From Candidatus Krumholzibacteriia bacterium (GTDB lineage: Bacteria > Krumholzibacteriota > Krumholzibacteriia > LZORAL124-64-63), in the NCBI GenBank assembly GCA_016744275.1, contig JADGEP010000058.1, positions 3,329 through 13,532 on the forward strand: DNA of 10,204 nucleotides, in the 5' to 3' direction. Position 1 is the first letter of the stretch. Every line of letters begins with the position of its first letter. Below, piece by piece: positions 1 through 7,254 of this stretch. The notes beneath the pieces were generated by a model. The model was not told the origin of the DNA. It saw nothing but the letters and a program-made list of their open reading frames with translations, and made no database searches. The position numbers were made by a program, and so were the translations under genes.

Positions 1-1537
1 CGAACGCCGCAAGGAAGACGCCTTTCACATCGAAACCGCCGACGCCGATCACATGCTCGACGGCGTGGTTATTGTCAACGGACCGGGCGTGCAGCCTGGA
101 GCCAAAATCAGCGGTGCCGACATCTACGACGTGGCCCCCACCGTTCTGTACACGCTGGGTTTGCCGGTGGCCGCAGACATGGACGGCCGCGTGCTGACCG
201 ATGCTCTGGCGCCCGGTGTGGTGGCTGCAACTCCAGTGCGCAGCGTCGTGACCTACGAGACCTCTCCCATGATCCGGCAGCAGAATGTGGCCCAACCCGA
301 CGGCGCCAGCGAAGGCCTCGAAAAAATGCTGCGCTCGTTGGGGTACATCGCCGGTACCAATGACCACGATTTGGCCACAACCCACACCGCGCCTGAAGAG
401 GTCGTCAATCTGGCTACCGTCTTGATGCACCAGGAACGCTTCGCCGAAGCCATTGCCGCCTTGCGCCCAGTGGCCGCCGAAAACCCCGAGTTGATGGAAG
501 TGCGCTTGAATCTCGCCCAGGCTTTGGCCCGCTCAGGGAAAGCCGAACAGGTCGACGAAGGGGAACAGATTTACCGTTCCTTGTTGGTGGAGCATCCCAA
601 CCGGTTGGAAATCTATGAAGATCTGACCACCGTCTTGCTCAACGGTGGCCGGCACGATGAGGCCCTCTCGGTCTACAACCAGGGCCTGATGCTGTCGCCG
701 CGCTGGGTCAATGGCATGGCGGGCAAAGGCCAGGTGCTGCTACGCCTGCATCGCGAAACAGAAGCCGAAGCAGTGTTGTTGAAAGCACTGAAAGAAGACC
801 CCCGACACGGCCGGGTGAATCTGGCCTACGGCCAATTGCTCTTCCAGGCCGGACGCCTGACCGAGTGTGTGCCCTATTTGAAAACCGCCGCCAATCTGGA
901 GCCTGAAAACGCAGATGCGGCCCTGAGGCTGGCCATCGCCCTACAGCAATTGGGCCGCACCGACGCCGCTTTGCAGGTGCTCGAAAAGTGCCTGGACAGC
1001 GGGCCCGCCCGCCCCGATTTGCTGGCCGAAAAGGGCTCACTGCTATTGCACAAGAACCAGGCCAGCGCGGCCATCGCTCCGTTGCGTGAAGCGTGGCAAA
1101 CCGGTGGCGACAATGTGATGGTGATGGGCAACCTGGGCTTGGCCTTGGCGATCAGCGACGACCTGCCCGGGGCCATCGAAGTCTTTGAAAAAATCGTTGT
1201 CCTGGAACCGGATTTGGCCGACGGACACGCCCAACTGGGCGCCATGTATGCCCAATTGGGAAATGTGGGCAAGGCTGAAAAAGAACTGAAACGGGCGCTG
1301 CAGAAGGATCCTGAAAATGCAGCTGTCCTGGTCAATCTGGGCCGGGTGCACCTGATGAACAATCAGCAACGCGAAGCCCGCAAAAACTTCCAAGCCGCCT
1401 TGAAAGCGGACCCCCGGTATTTGCCCGCGTTGTACCAATTGGGCGATTTGGAGAACAAGGCCGGCAATCGAGCTGAAGCCAATCGCCTGTTGCAACAGGC
1501 CCGGCAATTCGAAAAAGGTGGCCGCACCGCGCACTGA
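1..1537 (+). CDS. Alkaline-phosphatase-superfamily (type I phosphodiesterase-like) protein with C-terminal TPR array, 5'-partial
   Basis: The reading frame is open from base 2, so this is the last 511 residues of a longer protein; the first in-frame ATG at 53 lies inside a conserved domain and is not the start. Residues 16-67 have the C-terminal signature of type I phosphodiesterase/nucleotide pyrophosphatase domains: a 'DHMLDG' segment whose His (codon 50-52) sits where these enzymes have a metal-ligand His, then 'VNGPGV..G', then 'DVAPTVLYTLGLP' and 'DMDGRVL'. From about residue 134 to the end there are ten or so 34-residue TPR units, with characteristic spacing such as 'LGAMYAQLGNVGKAEKELK', 'ALQKDPENAAV' and 'ALKADPRYLPAL'. 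The combination suggests a hydrolase domain with a protein-interaction scaffold; its substrate cannot be read from this part. The nucleophile and most metal ligands would lie upstream of the window. It converges on the mutase gene, with 15 bases between the stop codons, so it is not part of the minus-strand operon. Confidence 0.85.
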   Translation, partial: ERRKEDAFHIETADADHMLDGVVIVNGPGVQPGAKISGADIYDVAPTVLYTLGLPVAADMDGRVLTDALAPGVVAATPVRSVVTYETSPMIRQQNVAQPDGASEGLEKMLRSLGYIAGTNDHDLATTHTAPEEVVNLATVLMHQERFAEAIAALRPVAAENPELMEVRLNLAQALARSGKAEQVDEGEQIYRSLLVEHPNRLEIYEDLTTVLLNGGRHDEALSVYNQGLMLSPRWVNGMAGKGQVLLRLHRETEAEAVLLKALKEDPRHGRVNLAYGQLLFQAGRLTECVPYLKTAANLEPENADAALRLAIALQQLGRTDAALQVLEKCLDSGPARPDLLAEKGSLLLHKNQASAAIAPLREAWQTGGDNVMVMGNLGLALAISDDLPGAIEVFEKIVVLEPDLADGHAQLGAMYAQLGNVGKAEKELKRALQKDPENAAVLVNLGRVHLMNNQQREARKNFQAALKADPRYLPALYQLGDLENKAGNRAEANRLLQQARQFEKGGRTAH

Positions 1538-1543
1538 CGAGAT

Positions 1544-1577
1544 GGCGTTGACTCAGACCTGGATCTGGGTCAGCGCC
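1544..1577 (+). terminator. Stem-loop at convergent gene junction, probable terminator of the TPR gene
   Basis: Bases 1544-1557 pair with 1564-1577 to give an uninterrupted 14-bp stem around a 6-base loop. In plus-strand RNA two of the pairs are G-U; in minus-strand RNA these become A-C mismatches, so the structure favours the plus strand. It begins six bases after the TPR gene stop codon and overlaps the last seven codons and the stop codon of the opposing mutase gene. The downstream U-richness is weak (UCAUUCAAUU), so it may be a poor intrinsic terminator, a 3'-end stabiliser or a bidirectional barrier. Confidence 0.5.
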
Positions 1578-3508
1578 TCATTCAATTCTGCAACCAACTC
1601 CTGATCCCGCCCCTCCATGTAAAAACGCAGCACCGCGTCGGTGCCTGAAGCCCGCAGCTCAAACCATAGTCCGTCAAACTCGATGAAAGTGCCGTCGCCG
1701 GCGGGGAAGACCCGGTTGATGGTGGGCAGGGCCACGCCGTCGGGCAAACGTTCGAGCAAGGTGGCGGTCACGGTTTCAGGTGCAACGTCTTCCAGAGAAG
1801 CGAAAAATGCGACGGTGTCGTTTTTCAACTGATTGCCCGCCGCCTGGGCGGCCTGGCGAGCCTCACCTTTGAGCGCCTCGTCAAAGAGGGTGATGTCGCG
1901 CCGTTCGTAGAAGCGGTAGCGGGTCTCGTATTTTTCCAGCAACTCGAGGTAGTAGGCACCAAAGCTGCTACCCGCATTGTGCAAGCGGGCCGCCAGGCAC
2001 AGGGCCATGACCCCGATCTGCATGGCGTCCTTTTCCTTGGCCGCCAAACTCGTGCGATTGCCGTGGCGGCTGACCATCGGCTCGGCCGGTCCCATGGCAG
2101 CCCCGCCGCTTTCTTCGGCCATGATCAGCAGGCGCGGCTTGGGACCAAAGGTGGTCACGACACCGGTCACATCGGTTTGGCTGGTCTGCGCCTCTCCCGC
2201 TTCGATCTGGCTCTCCAGACTGGTGACCAATTCGGCAAAATACTTGAACCCCACCGGAACCCGGAACGTGCCCAGAGCGCCCCCAGAGCGTTCGTTGAAG
2301 GTTGTCGCGACTTCACCGATGCTCATGCTGGTGGGGTAGGTCGTCGCCACGATCCAGTTGTAGTCGGCAAGTTCACCGGTTTTTTCCAACGAGGCGATCT
2401 TCAGCGCGGTGAGCATGAAATAGATCTGATTGGGCTTAAAAAAGACCAGGCACCGTTCGTCGTCCATGGGGTCAACTTCGAGGCCCGCCTTGGCAGCCGC
2501 CTCTGCGATTGCCGCTGGTGCAACCGTGACCATGTTGAAGCGATCACCATCGGGATCCCAGATGAAGAACACGTCGCATTTTTGGTCCCGCAGCAGTTCC
2601 TGCGCCCCCACGTATTTGTAAACCTGCCACTTGCCCGGATCCACGCCGTGATTCACACCATCAAGGATGCCGATGCCATGGTAGGTATCGCTCTCTTCTT
2701 CGTGGGTGAAAAACACTGGGCCTTCATCCGAAACCTCGATGCCCAAATCGGCAAAAATGCGGCGCGCGGTGGGCGCCATGGAGCCGCCCTCGGCGCAGAA
2801 GCCCGCCTTGAAACCGGCACCAGCGGCGGTGGGAATCTCAGCCAACAAAGCTGGAGGCACTACCTGCTTCAAGACTTCAGTGTAGGCCTCGACGGCGTCA
2901 AAATCCCGCACGATGAGGGCATCGTTGGCGGCTGCCAGCTTGATGACCAGACCACCGGCTTCAGCCTCGGCCACCAACTCGCGCACCTTGTCGGCGATCA
3001 TGGCCGCCATTTCCATCAGTTGGCCGCCGCCCTTTTCCATGGGCTTCCAACCGCCTTTGTAACTTTGGCTGTGGCTGGCGGTGAAATTCTCGCCGCCATC
3101 CAACTCGTCGTAGAAAACACCAAAACTCGACAGCCAGATGGGGGTCGTGCGCTCACCCACGGGCCGCAGATGAACCTTGATGCCGTGAGCCGCATACACC
3201 CGCGCCGCCAGATCGATGAAGTTCTGGGTGTGCGGCCGCACCTCCCCGCCCACGTGCAGGCTTTTTAGCCCGTGGGCCACGGCCAACCGCGCGCGGGCTT
3301 CAACCATGAGCGCCACGCTGTAGGCATTGAAGGGCACGTCGGTGCCAAAAAAATCATCCGGATTCAGCAGGTCGCGGTAGCCCGCGGTGCCCAGTTTGAA
3401 GCCTGCAGCCCAGCGAGCCACACCGCTTTTGGCCAGGAAGTCGCCCGTCAGGTGCAGTTCTTCAGGCATGTTCGCAAATGATTCAAAACGGGGCGCTGCG
3501 GCGGACAT
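1553..3508 (-). CDS. Phosphoglucomutase/phosphomannomutase family protein (alpha-D-phosphohexomutase)
   Basis: This 651-residue cytoplasmic enzyme probably interconverts hexose 1- and 6-phosphates. All four landmarks of the alpha-D-phosphohexomutase superfamily are present: the phosphoserine loop 'TASHS' at 143-147 (Ser145), the metal loop 'DPDGDR' at 318-323 (Asp318, 320, 322), the sugar-specificity loop 'EESGG' at 465-469, and the phosphate-binding loop 'RASGTD' at 619-624 followed by Arg628. 'FKLGTAGYRD' at 37-46 matches the N-terminal 'F.GT.G.R' motif, and 'VPVGFKYFAEL' at 417-427 matches another conserved segment. The start is supported by AGGAGA at 3514-3519, five bases upstream. Two oddities: the protein is longer than the usual 450-580 residues, and the phosphoserine loop has Ser where most members have Asn-Pro (TASHNP). 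It follows the esterase gene by 62 bases on the same strand, and would feed sugar phosphate from alpha-glucan degradation into glycolysis or glycogen synthesis (inference). Glucose versus mannose specificity cannot be decided. Confidence 0.9.
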   Translation of the reverse strand: MSAAAPRFESFANMPEELHLTGDFLAKSGVARWAAGFKLGTAGYRDLLNPDDFFGTDVPFNAYSVALMVEARARLAVAHGLKSLHVGGEVRPHTQNFIDLAARVYAAHGIKVHLRPVGERTTPIWLSSFGVFYDELDGGENFTASHSQSYKGGWKPMEKGGGQLMEMAAMIADKVRELVAEAEAGGLVIKLAAANDALIVRDFDAVEAYTEVLKQVVPPALLAEIPTAAGAGFKAGFCAEGGSMAPTARRIFADLGIEVSDEGPVFFTHEEESDTYHGIGILDGVNHGVDPGKWQVYKYVGAQELLRDQKCDVFFIWDPDGDRFNMVTVAPAAIAEAAAKAGLEVDPMDDERCLVFFKPNQIYFMLTALKIASLEKTGELADYNWIVATTYPTSMSIGEVATTFNERSGGALGTFRVPVGFKYFAELVTSLESQIEAGEAQTSQTDVTGVVTTFGPKPRLLIMAEESGGAAMGPAEPMVSRHGNRTSLAAKEKDAMQIGVMALCLAARLHNAGSSFGAYYLELLEKYETRYRFYERRDITLFDEALKGEARQAAQAAGNQLKNDTVAFFASLEDVAPETVTATLLERLPDGVALPTINRVFPAGDGTFIEFDGLWFELRASGTDAVLRFYMEGRDQELVAELNEALTQIQV

Positions 3509-3513
3509 CTGTT

Positions 3514-3519
3514 TCTCCT
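3514..3519 (-). promoter_or_regulatory. Shine-Dalgarno of the phosphohexomutase gene
   Basis: AGGAGA on the minus strand lies five bases upstream of the ATG at 3508-3506 and supports that start. The rest of the 62-base gap (3509-3570) holds no convincing terminator. It has only a weak -10-like TATATT at 3556-3561 without a good -35, so cotranscription with the esterase is the simpler reading. Confidence 0.7.
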
Positions 3520-3570
3520 GATCCCATTGAGTGGTTTCAATTTTCGTTCATCGGCAATATAGCAAGCATT

Positions 3571-4755
3571 CTACTTGGCGGGAAACAGGAACTCCACCGC
3601 CGCCGGAAACCGCCGGGCCCAGGCCTGTTCGTTGTGGTTGGCGCCTTCGGCTTCGACCACCATCAGATCCCAACCGCCCACATATCCCCGCTCCTGCAGT
3701 AGGCGTTGCAGGCGCCTCAAGGCTTCAATGGCATCGTCAGTGCCGTTGCCGTTGTGGTCTGTCAGGTTGCCCCCTTCGCGGGTCCCCATATCGGTGTACA
3801 GCGAGCCCGGTCGCCCCGGTTGCTCGCCGCAAAAGTCGAACAGGACCTGCCCCGCGATTTCCAGGCTTGAAGAGAAGGCGCCGATTCTGCCAAACACATC
3901 CGGATGGGCGAAGCCTCCATAGAGGCTCATCAGGCCGCCGAGGGACGATCCGGCCAGGCCGGTGTGCTCGGGCCCCGTCAAAGTGCGGAATTTTTCGTCG
4001 ATGAAGGGCATCAGGGTCTCAATCCAAGCCTGCAAATGTTCTTGCCCGCCACCGCTGCGGGCCCGGATGGCCGATGGCCAGGGCGTGTATTCGTTGACCC
4101 GGGCGCCGCCGCCATTGTCCACCGCCACGACGATCAGCGGAGCCGTTAGTCCCGCCGCGATCAATCGTTCCAGAGATTCGTCAACCTGCCACTCCCCCGC
4201 GAAACTGGTCGCATCGTTGAAGACGTTCTGGCCGTCAAACATGTATAGCACAGGGTAGTGGCGATCTGAATTTGTGCCGTATCCGGGCGGCAGATAGACC
4301 CAGACCCGCCGGCCGTTCAGAAAGCCCGGCACCGTCAAGGTCTGCACGTTGCCAACCAGGGTTTGAGGTCGCTGCGTAGGCTTGCCGTCGGCCCAAGCGA
4401 TAACATCCAGATTCAAAGTTTCGGATCCCGCCACCACGTGCCGGCGGTTGGGAATTTCCGCGCCGCCTAAGCCCTTTTCCACCGTCGGCCACGTACCCAA
4501 CGTGAATTTGAACTGCAGGCCCTGGCCCTCTTTGAAGTCGGCGGTCAGGGAATATTGGCCTTCGAGGGTCGGCTTCAATCGCCACGCCGGATCACCCGGC
4601 TGCCAGTTCTGAAAATTGCCAGCCAGATGGATCTCTGCTCCCGCATCCGTACCAGCTGGAGGCGTGACCAGGAAGGTCACCGGCACGGCCAAAGCCTCGG
4701 CCACCGAGATTGACCACAAGACCGTAGCCAACAAGATCACGGAAATACGCACCAC
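3571..4755 (-). CDS. Secreted esterase (PF00756 type) with N-terminal CBM20/CBM48-like starch-binding domain
   Basis: The protein has 394 residues. It starts with GTG at 4755, with GAGGAGAGG (4767-4759) just upstream. Residues 1-23 form a signal peptide with a likely cut after 'AEALA' and no lipobox Cys, so a soluble periplasmic or exported protein is expected. Residues 24-125 resemble a starch/glycogen-binding beta-sandwich: 'GNFQNWQPGD' (46-55, Trp51), 'KFTLGTWPTVEKG' (83-95, Trp89) and 'PNR' at 102-104. Residues 138-394 form an esterase-D/enterochelin-esterase-like alpha/beta hydrolase: 'VYLPPGY' at 153-159, nucleophile elbow 'GSSLG' at 269-273 (Ser271), 'YTDMGTREGG' at 320-329 supplying the acidic residue, and His374 in 'GANHNEQAW'. 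Residues 333-344 form an EF-hand-like loop. The substrate is unknown; an ester or acyl group on an alpha-glucan, or a glucan-associated ester, fits the binding domain and the GH57 neighbour (inference). It has no C-terminal sorting tag, unlike the two upstream secreted proteins. Confidence 0.88.
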   Translation of the reverse strand: MVRISVILLATVLWSISVAEALAVPVTFLVTPPAGTDAGAEIHLAGNFQNWQPGDPAWRLKPTLEGQYSLTADFKEGQGLQFKFTLGTWPTVEKGLGGAEIPNRRHVVAGSETLNLDVIAWADGKPTQRPQTLVGNVQTLTVPGFLNGRRVWVYLPPGYGTNSDRHYPVLYMFDGQNVFNDATSFAGEWQVDESLERLIAAGLTAPLIVVAVDNGGGARVNEYTPWPSAIRARSGGGQEHLQAWIETLMPFIDEKFRTLTGPEHTGLAGSSLGGLMSLYGGFAHPDVFGRIGAFSSSLEIAGQVLFDFCGEQPGRPGSLYTDMGTREGGNLTDHNGNGTDDAIEALRRLQRLLQERGYVGGWDLMVVEAEGANHNEQAWARRFPAAVEFLFPAK

Positions 4756-4758
4756 AAA

Positions 4759-4767
4759 CCTCTCCTC
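4759..4767 (-). promoter_or_regulatory. Shine-Dalgarno supporting the GTG start of the esterase
   Basis: GAGGAGAGG on the minus strand ends three bases before the GTG at 4755-4753, with its GGAG core six bases away. This strong site decides for the GTG start, which also places the signal peptide correctly at the N-terminus. The site lies only 11 bases downstream of the terminator's U-tract. Confidence 0.75.
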
Positions 4768-4778
4768 GCTCGGAACCC

Positions 4779-4813
4779 AAAAAAGCGGCCCCGAACCAAT
4801 GGTCCGGGGCCGC
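4779..4813 (-). terminator. Intrinsic terminator after the 801-aa binding protein
   Basis: On the minus strand, GCGGCCCCG (4813-4805) pairs perfectly with CGGGGCCGC (4793-4785). The stem continues inward through one G-U pair and three more pairs to a 3-base loop, giving 13 bp in all, and is followed directly by six U residues (4784-4779). The hairpin starts 21 bases after the TAA stop of the 801-aa gene. It is a textbook rho-independent terminator and the strongest one in the window. The next gene starts only 23 bases beyond the U-tract, so it may act as a partial terminator within the operon. Confidence 0.92.
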
Positions 4814-4834
4814 CACCTTAACCTTTGTCGCAGC

Positions 4835-7240
4835 TTACTTCAACAGCACCATGCGGCGGGTCAGGCTGTCCTGGCCCACGTTCAGGCGGTAGAAGTACAC
4901 GCCACTGCCGACCACGCGGCCAGCGTCGTTGCGACCATCCCAGATAATCACACCGGGGCCCACTTCGAAGTGGCCCGACTTCAACGAACGCACCATTTCG
5001 CCGCGCACATTGAACACCGACAACGCGCCTTCACCGGCCCGCGACACGTCGAAGTGAATCTTCGTGCTGGGGTTGAAGGGGTTGGGATGGTTCTGGTTCA
5101 GCACCATTCCACCGGCGACTGGCACCGGCACACCCGAAGCGCCACAGACCTGGAATACGTCCAGGGCCAGGATCTGCGGGTTGCCAACGGCGTCGTAGTT
5201 GTCCGGATCCAATGAAACGCCACGATTGCCCACAGCCAGGCATTCGTAGGTGTCGTTGTGCAGGTACTTGTATTCGATGTGCTGGCTGTTGGAGTCCGGG
5301 AAAATCACCGACATGGTGAAGATCTTATCGCCGGCCACCGCATCGGGCGCCACGCCGTCATCCTTCATTTCGGACAACGAAGGCACGGACCAGTCGAAGG
5401 TCGGGGCCGCACCATTGGGCGTGCCGTTGATCCCGATCACATCGCCGGGCCGCAGGTTCTCCCAGGCGGTGTTGTTGAAGTCGACCGAAAAGACCGCTTC
5501 AACCGAACGCCAGATGGTGTTGCAGAAGTCGAATTTCACGACCGGCAGAGACAGCGGACCCAGAGCGCCGCCCACAGTGTCGAACAGTTCGTCGTTCAGG
5601 AACAGGCTGCGGTCACTTTGACCGGAACATTCGTACTCGCTGTTGAGCAGGAATTTGTAGGACACGTCTTTTTTGGCTCCGGCCGGGAAAGTGACCAGGG
5701 TCGAGAAGATCATGTCACCAGCGGTAGCATCGTTGCCGGTGCCGTCGTCAACCAAGGTGATATCCGAAGGCACGTTGAAGGCCAGCGGCGCGACGTTGCC
5801 ATTGAGGCCCACGGTATCACCGAGGGCATAGGCGGACATGCTCATGTCCACAAAGAGCTCCACGTCGATGTCATGAGCGGTGAACTGGGTCGGGTCTTCA
5901 TCATTCCACCAGAATTCGAGCACGTCAGTGGCCCCGTTGGCGATGTCCAAGGTGTGGGTGCGGTTGCCCGCCAAGGGCTCGTAGGTCGTGCACTGGAAGT
6001 TGAACTTCCACTCGAAGGATTCGCTGGCCGTACCTGTTCCGCAATCGCCCGCGTAGGACATGACCGTCGTGTATTCCCATATGTCATCGACAAGGGTATC
6101 GACCATCAGGCCGGTGTCGCAAATGGGGTCAAAGGTCAGCGGCGCCTTGGCGCCCTCGACCGAGAAACTGTACGGCGGCACTTCAACGGTATTGGCCAGC
6201 ATTTGGCTCATCTTGCCGCGGAAAATCACGGTCTTCAAGCCGAAGCAATAGGTGTTGCCCACACCATCGGCCACGATGGTATTGCCCGCCGGATCCTGCA
6301 CGCCTGTCACCGTGGTGGTGTAAAGGCTGGCCGAAGCTGCCGGAGCGGCCGCCAACTGCAGGTGCACGATGCTCGGGTCGCTGCCATCAGGCACAGCGGC
6401 CAAGACCGTGGCGCCCGTCAGGCTGTAGTTGGCCGCATTGCCGGCCGTGGCCGGGTCAACGGGCTCGTTGAAGAAGACATCAAAGAACGAATCGACCGGA
6501 TAGGCCGCCGGCTCCACGCTCAGCAACAGCGGAGGATCCGGATCGGCCGCAGCCTGCACCACGTAGGGCAGGTAAGTCATCATAGGAATGGGAGCGGCGG
6601 TGTCCCAGAGCGTGAAGCCCGGGGCGGACAACTGCGAGCCGTCATTGGCAGCGGCATCCAACGGGCCCTTGGTGGGCGAATCCTGCGTCGTCCACACTTC
6701 AAAGTTCACATCACTGCCAGGTGTCACGCCGAGGGTGCCCAACATGATGGCCAGCTCCCGGAATTCGGTGCCGGTGGCCATGCCCAGAGCGCCAGGGCCC
6801 TGAGCGAGGTTCACCCAGGCAGCGCCATCCCACTGGTAACTGGCCTGCCAGTTGTTGTCCAGGTTCACATAGAACATAAAATCGGGCTTGTTGGTGGCCA
6901 GAGACCACTCCAGGGCGCGTCCCCAGGGATCGGTCGTGCCGCCAGCGGCGGTGCCCAGATCAATGGCCATGCCGATCTGGTCGGTGCCAAAAGCGCCCGG
7001 TCCGGTTTGCAGGCCCACGTACAAATTGACCGCATCGTTGGTCAGGTGCACGTAACTCAGGTCGATTTCGGTGAACTGGGTGTCGGCCGTATCAACGTCC
7101 GCGACGTTGACGGGCAGAAAATCGTTCACACCGTCGATGATGATGGTCTGCGGGGTCTGAGCCAGGGCCGCACCGGCGGCCAGGATCAGAATCAGCAGGG
7201 CGGCTGCCCCACTTCCCATACGGCTATTGCTGTTGCGCAT
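4835..7240 (-). CDS. Secreted multidomain carbohydrate-binding-like protein with three starch-binding-like repeats and C-terminal sorting-type domain
   Basis: I place the start at the ATG at 7240 (801 residues), not at the in-frame ATG at 7297. The 7240 start has TAAGGAGG six bases upstream and a signal peptide at residues 1-27 (cut after 'GAALA'), while the longer form would overlap the upstream gene and add a charged leader. Residues 30-225 resemble the glucodextranase-C/DOMON-like domain of alpha-glucan enzymes ('LTNDAVNLYVGLQT', 'GTTDPWGRALEWS', 'KPDFMFYVNLDNNWQ'). Residues 237-333 look like an SbsA/Big_5 Ig-like domain ('FFDVFFNEPVDPATAGNAAN', 'VTGVQDPAGN'). Three related CBM20-like repeats follow at about 337-446, 459-573 and 579-699; the last two share 'DDG...AGD.IF...V.FP', 'YK(F/Y)L' and 'YEC'. 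Residues 711-801 are a FlgD-Ig/T9SS-like tag beginning 'NHPNPFNPSTKI'. No catalytic motif is visible, so a surface alpha-glucan-binding role is inferred. It is translationally coupled to the GH57 gene. Confidence 0.85.
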   Translation of the reverse strand: MRNSNSRMGSGAAALLILILAAGAALAQTPQTIIIDGVNDFLPVNVADVDTADTQFTEIDLSYVHLTNDAVNLYVGLQTGPGAFGTDQIGMAIDLGTAAGGTTDPWGRALEWSLATNKPDFMFYVNLDNNWQASYQWDGAAWVNLAQGPGALGMATGTEFRELAIMLGTLGVTPGSDVNFEVWTTQDSPTKGPLDAAANDGSQLSAPGFTLWDTAAPIPMMTYLPYVVQAAADPDPPLLLSVEPAAYPVDSFFDVFFNEPVDPATAGNAANYSLTGATVLAAVPDGSDPSIVHLQLAAAPAASASLYTTTVTGVQDPAGNTIVADGVGNTYCFGLKTVIFRGKMSQMLANTVEVPPYSFSVEGAKAPLTFDPICDTGLMVDTLVDDIWEYTTVMSYAGDCGTGTASESFEWKFNFQCTTYEPLAGNRTHTLDIANGATDVLEFWWNDEDPTQFTAHDIDVELFVDMSMSAYALGDTVGLNGNVAPLAFNVPSDITLVDDGTGNDATAGDMIFSTLVTFPAGAKKDVSYKFLLNSEYECSGQSDRSLFLNDELFDTVGGALGPLSLPVVKFDFCNTIWRSVEAVFSVDFNNTAWENLRPGDVIGINGTPNGAAPTFDWSVPSLSEMKDDGVAPDAVAGDKIFTMSVIFPDSNSQHIEYKYLHNDTYECLAVGNRGVSLDPDNYDAVGNPQILALDVFQVCGASGVPVPVAGGMVLNQNHPNPFNPSTKIHFDVSRAGEGALSVFNVRGEMVRSLKSGHFEVGPGVIIWDGRNDAGRVVGSGVYFYRLNVGQDSLTRRMVLLK
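5144..6232 (-). repeat. Three tandem diverged beta-sandwich repeats within the 801-aa protein
   Basis: These are protein-level repeats covering bases 6232-5903, 5866-5522 and 5506-5144. Units two and three align along their length: a 'V(D/F)' strand, 'GD.(V/I)G.NG', 'DDG...DA.AGD.IF', 'FP', 'YK(F/Y)L.N..YEC', an (N/D)R pair, and a terminal 'F..C'. Unit one is more diverged, keeping 'FRGKMS', 'FEWKFNF', 'YE' and 'GNR'. The pattern fits a CBM20-like starch-binding fold by eye; no profile search was run. Confidence 0.7.
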
Positions 7241-7246
7241 CCGATT

Positions 7247-7254
7247 CCTCCTTA
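7247..7254 (-). promoter_or_regulatory. Shine-Dalgarno overlapping the upstream stop codon (translational coupling)
   Basis: TAAGGAGG on the minus strand contains the TAA stop of the GH57 gene (7254-7252) and a full GGAGG core six bases upstream of the ATG at 7240. A ribosome finishing the first gene would be placed on the start of the next. This fixes the start of the 801-aa protein and shows that the two genes form one operon with an 11-base gap. Confidence 0.88.

Noticed and set aside
1979..3268. A 429-codon plus-strand open frame opposite the mutase
   Set aside because: The mutase on the other strand has all four superfamily motifs; this frame is low-complexity His/Arg/Gly-rich sequence with no recognisable domain.
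3526..3542. Short inverted repeat ATTGA/TCAAT in the esterase-mutase gap
   Set aside because: Five base pairs, mostly A-T, with no U-tract on the minus strand; too weak for a terminator or operator call.
3556..3584. Possible promoter before the mutase: TATATT at 3561-3556
   Set aside because: The hexamer 17 bases upstream (TTCCCG) is a poor -35 and lies in the esterase coding end. One AT-rich hexamer is not enough to call a promoter.
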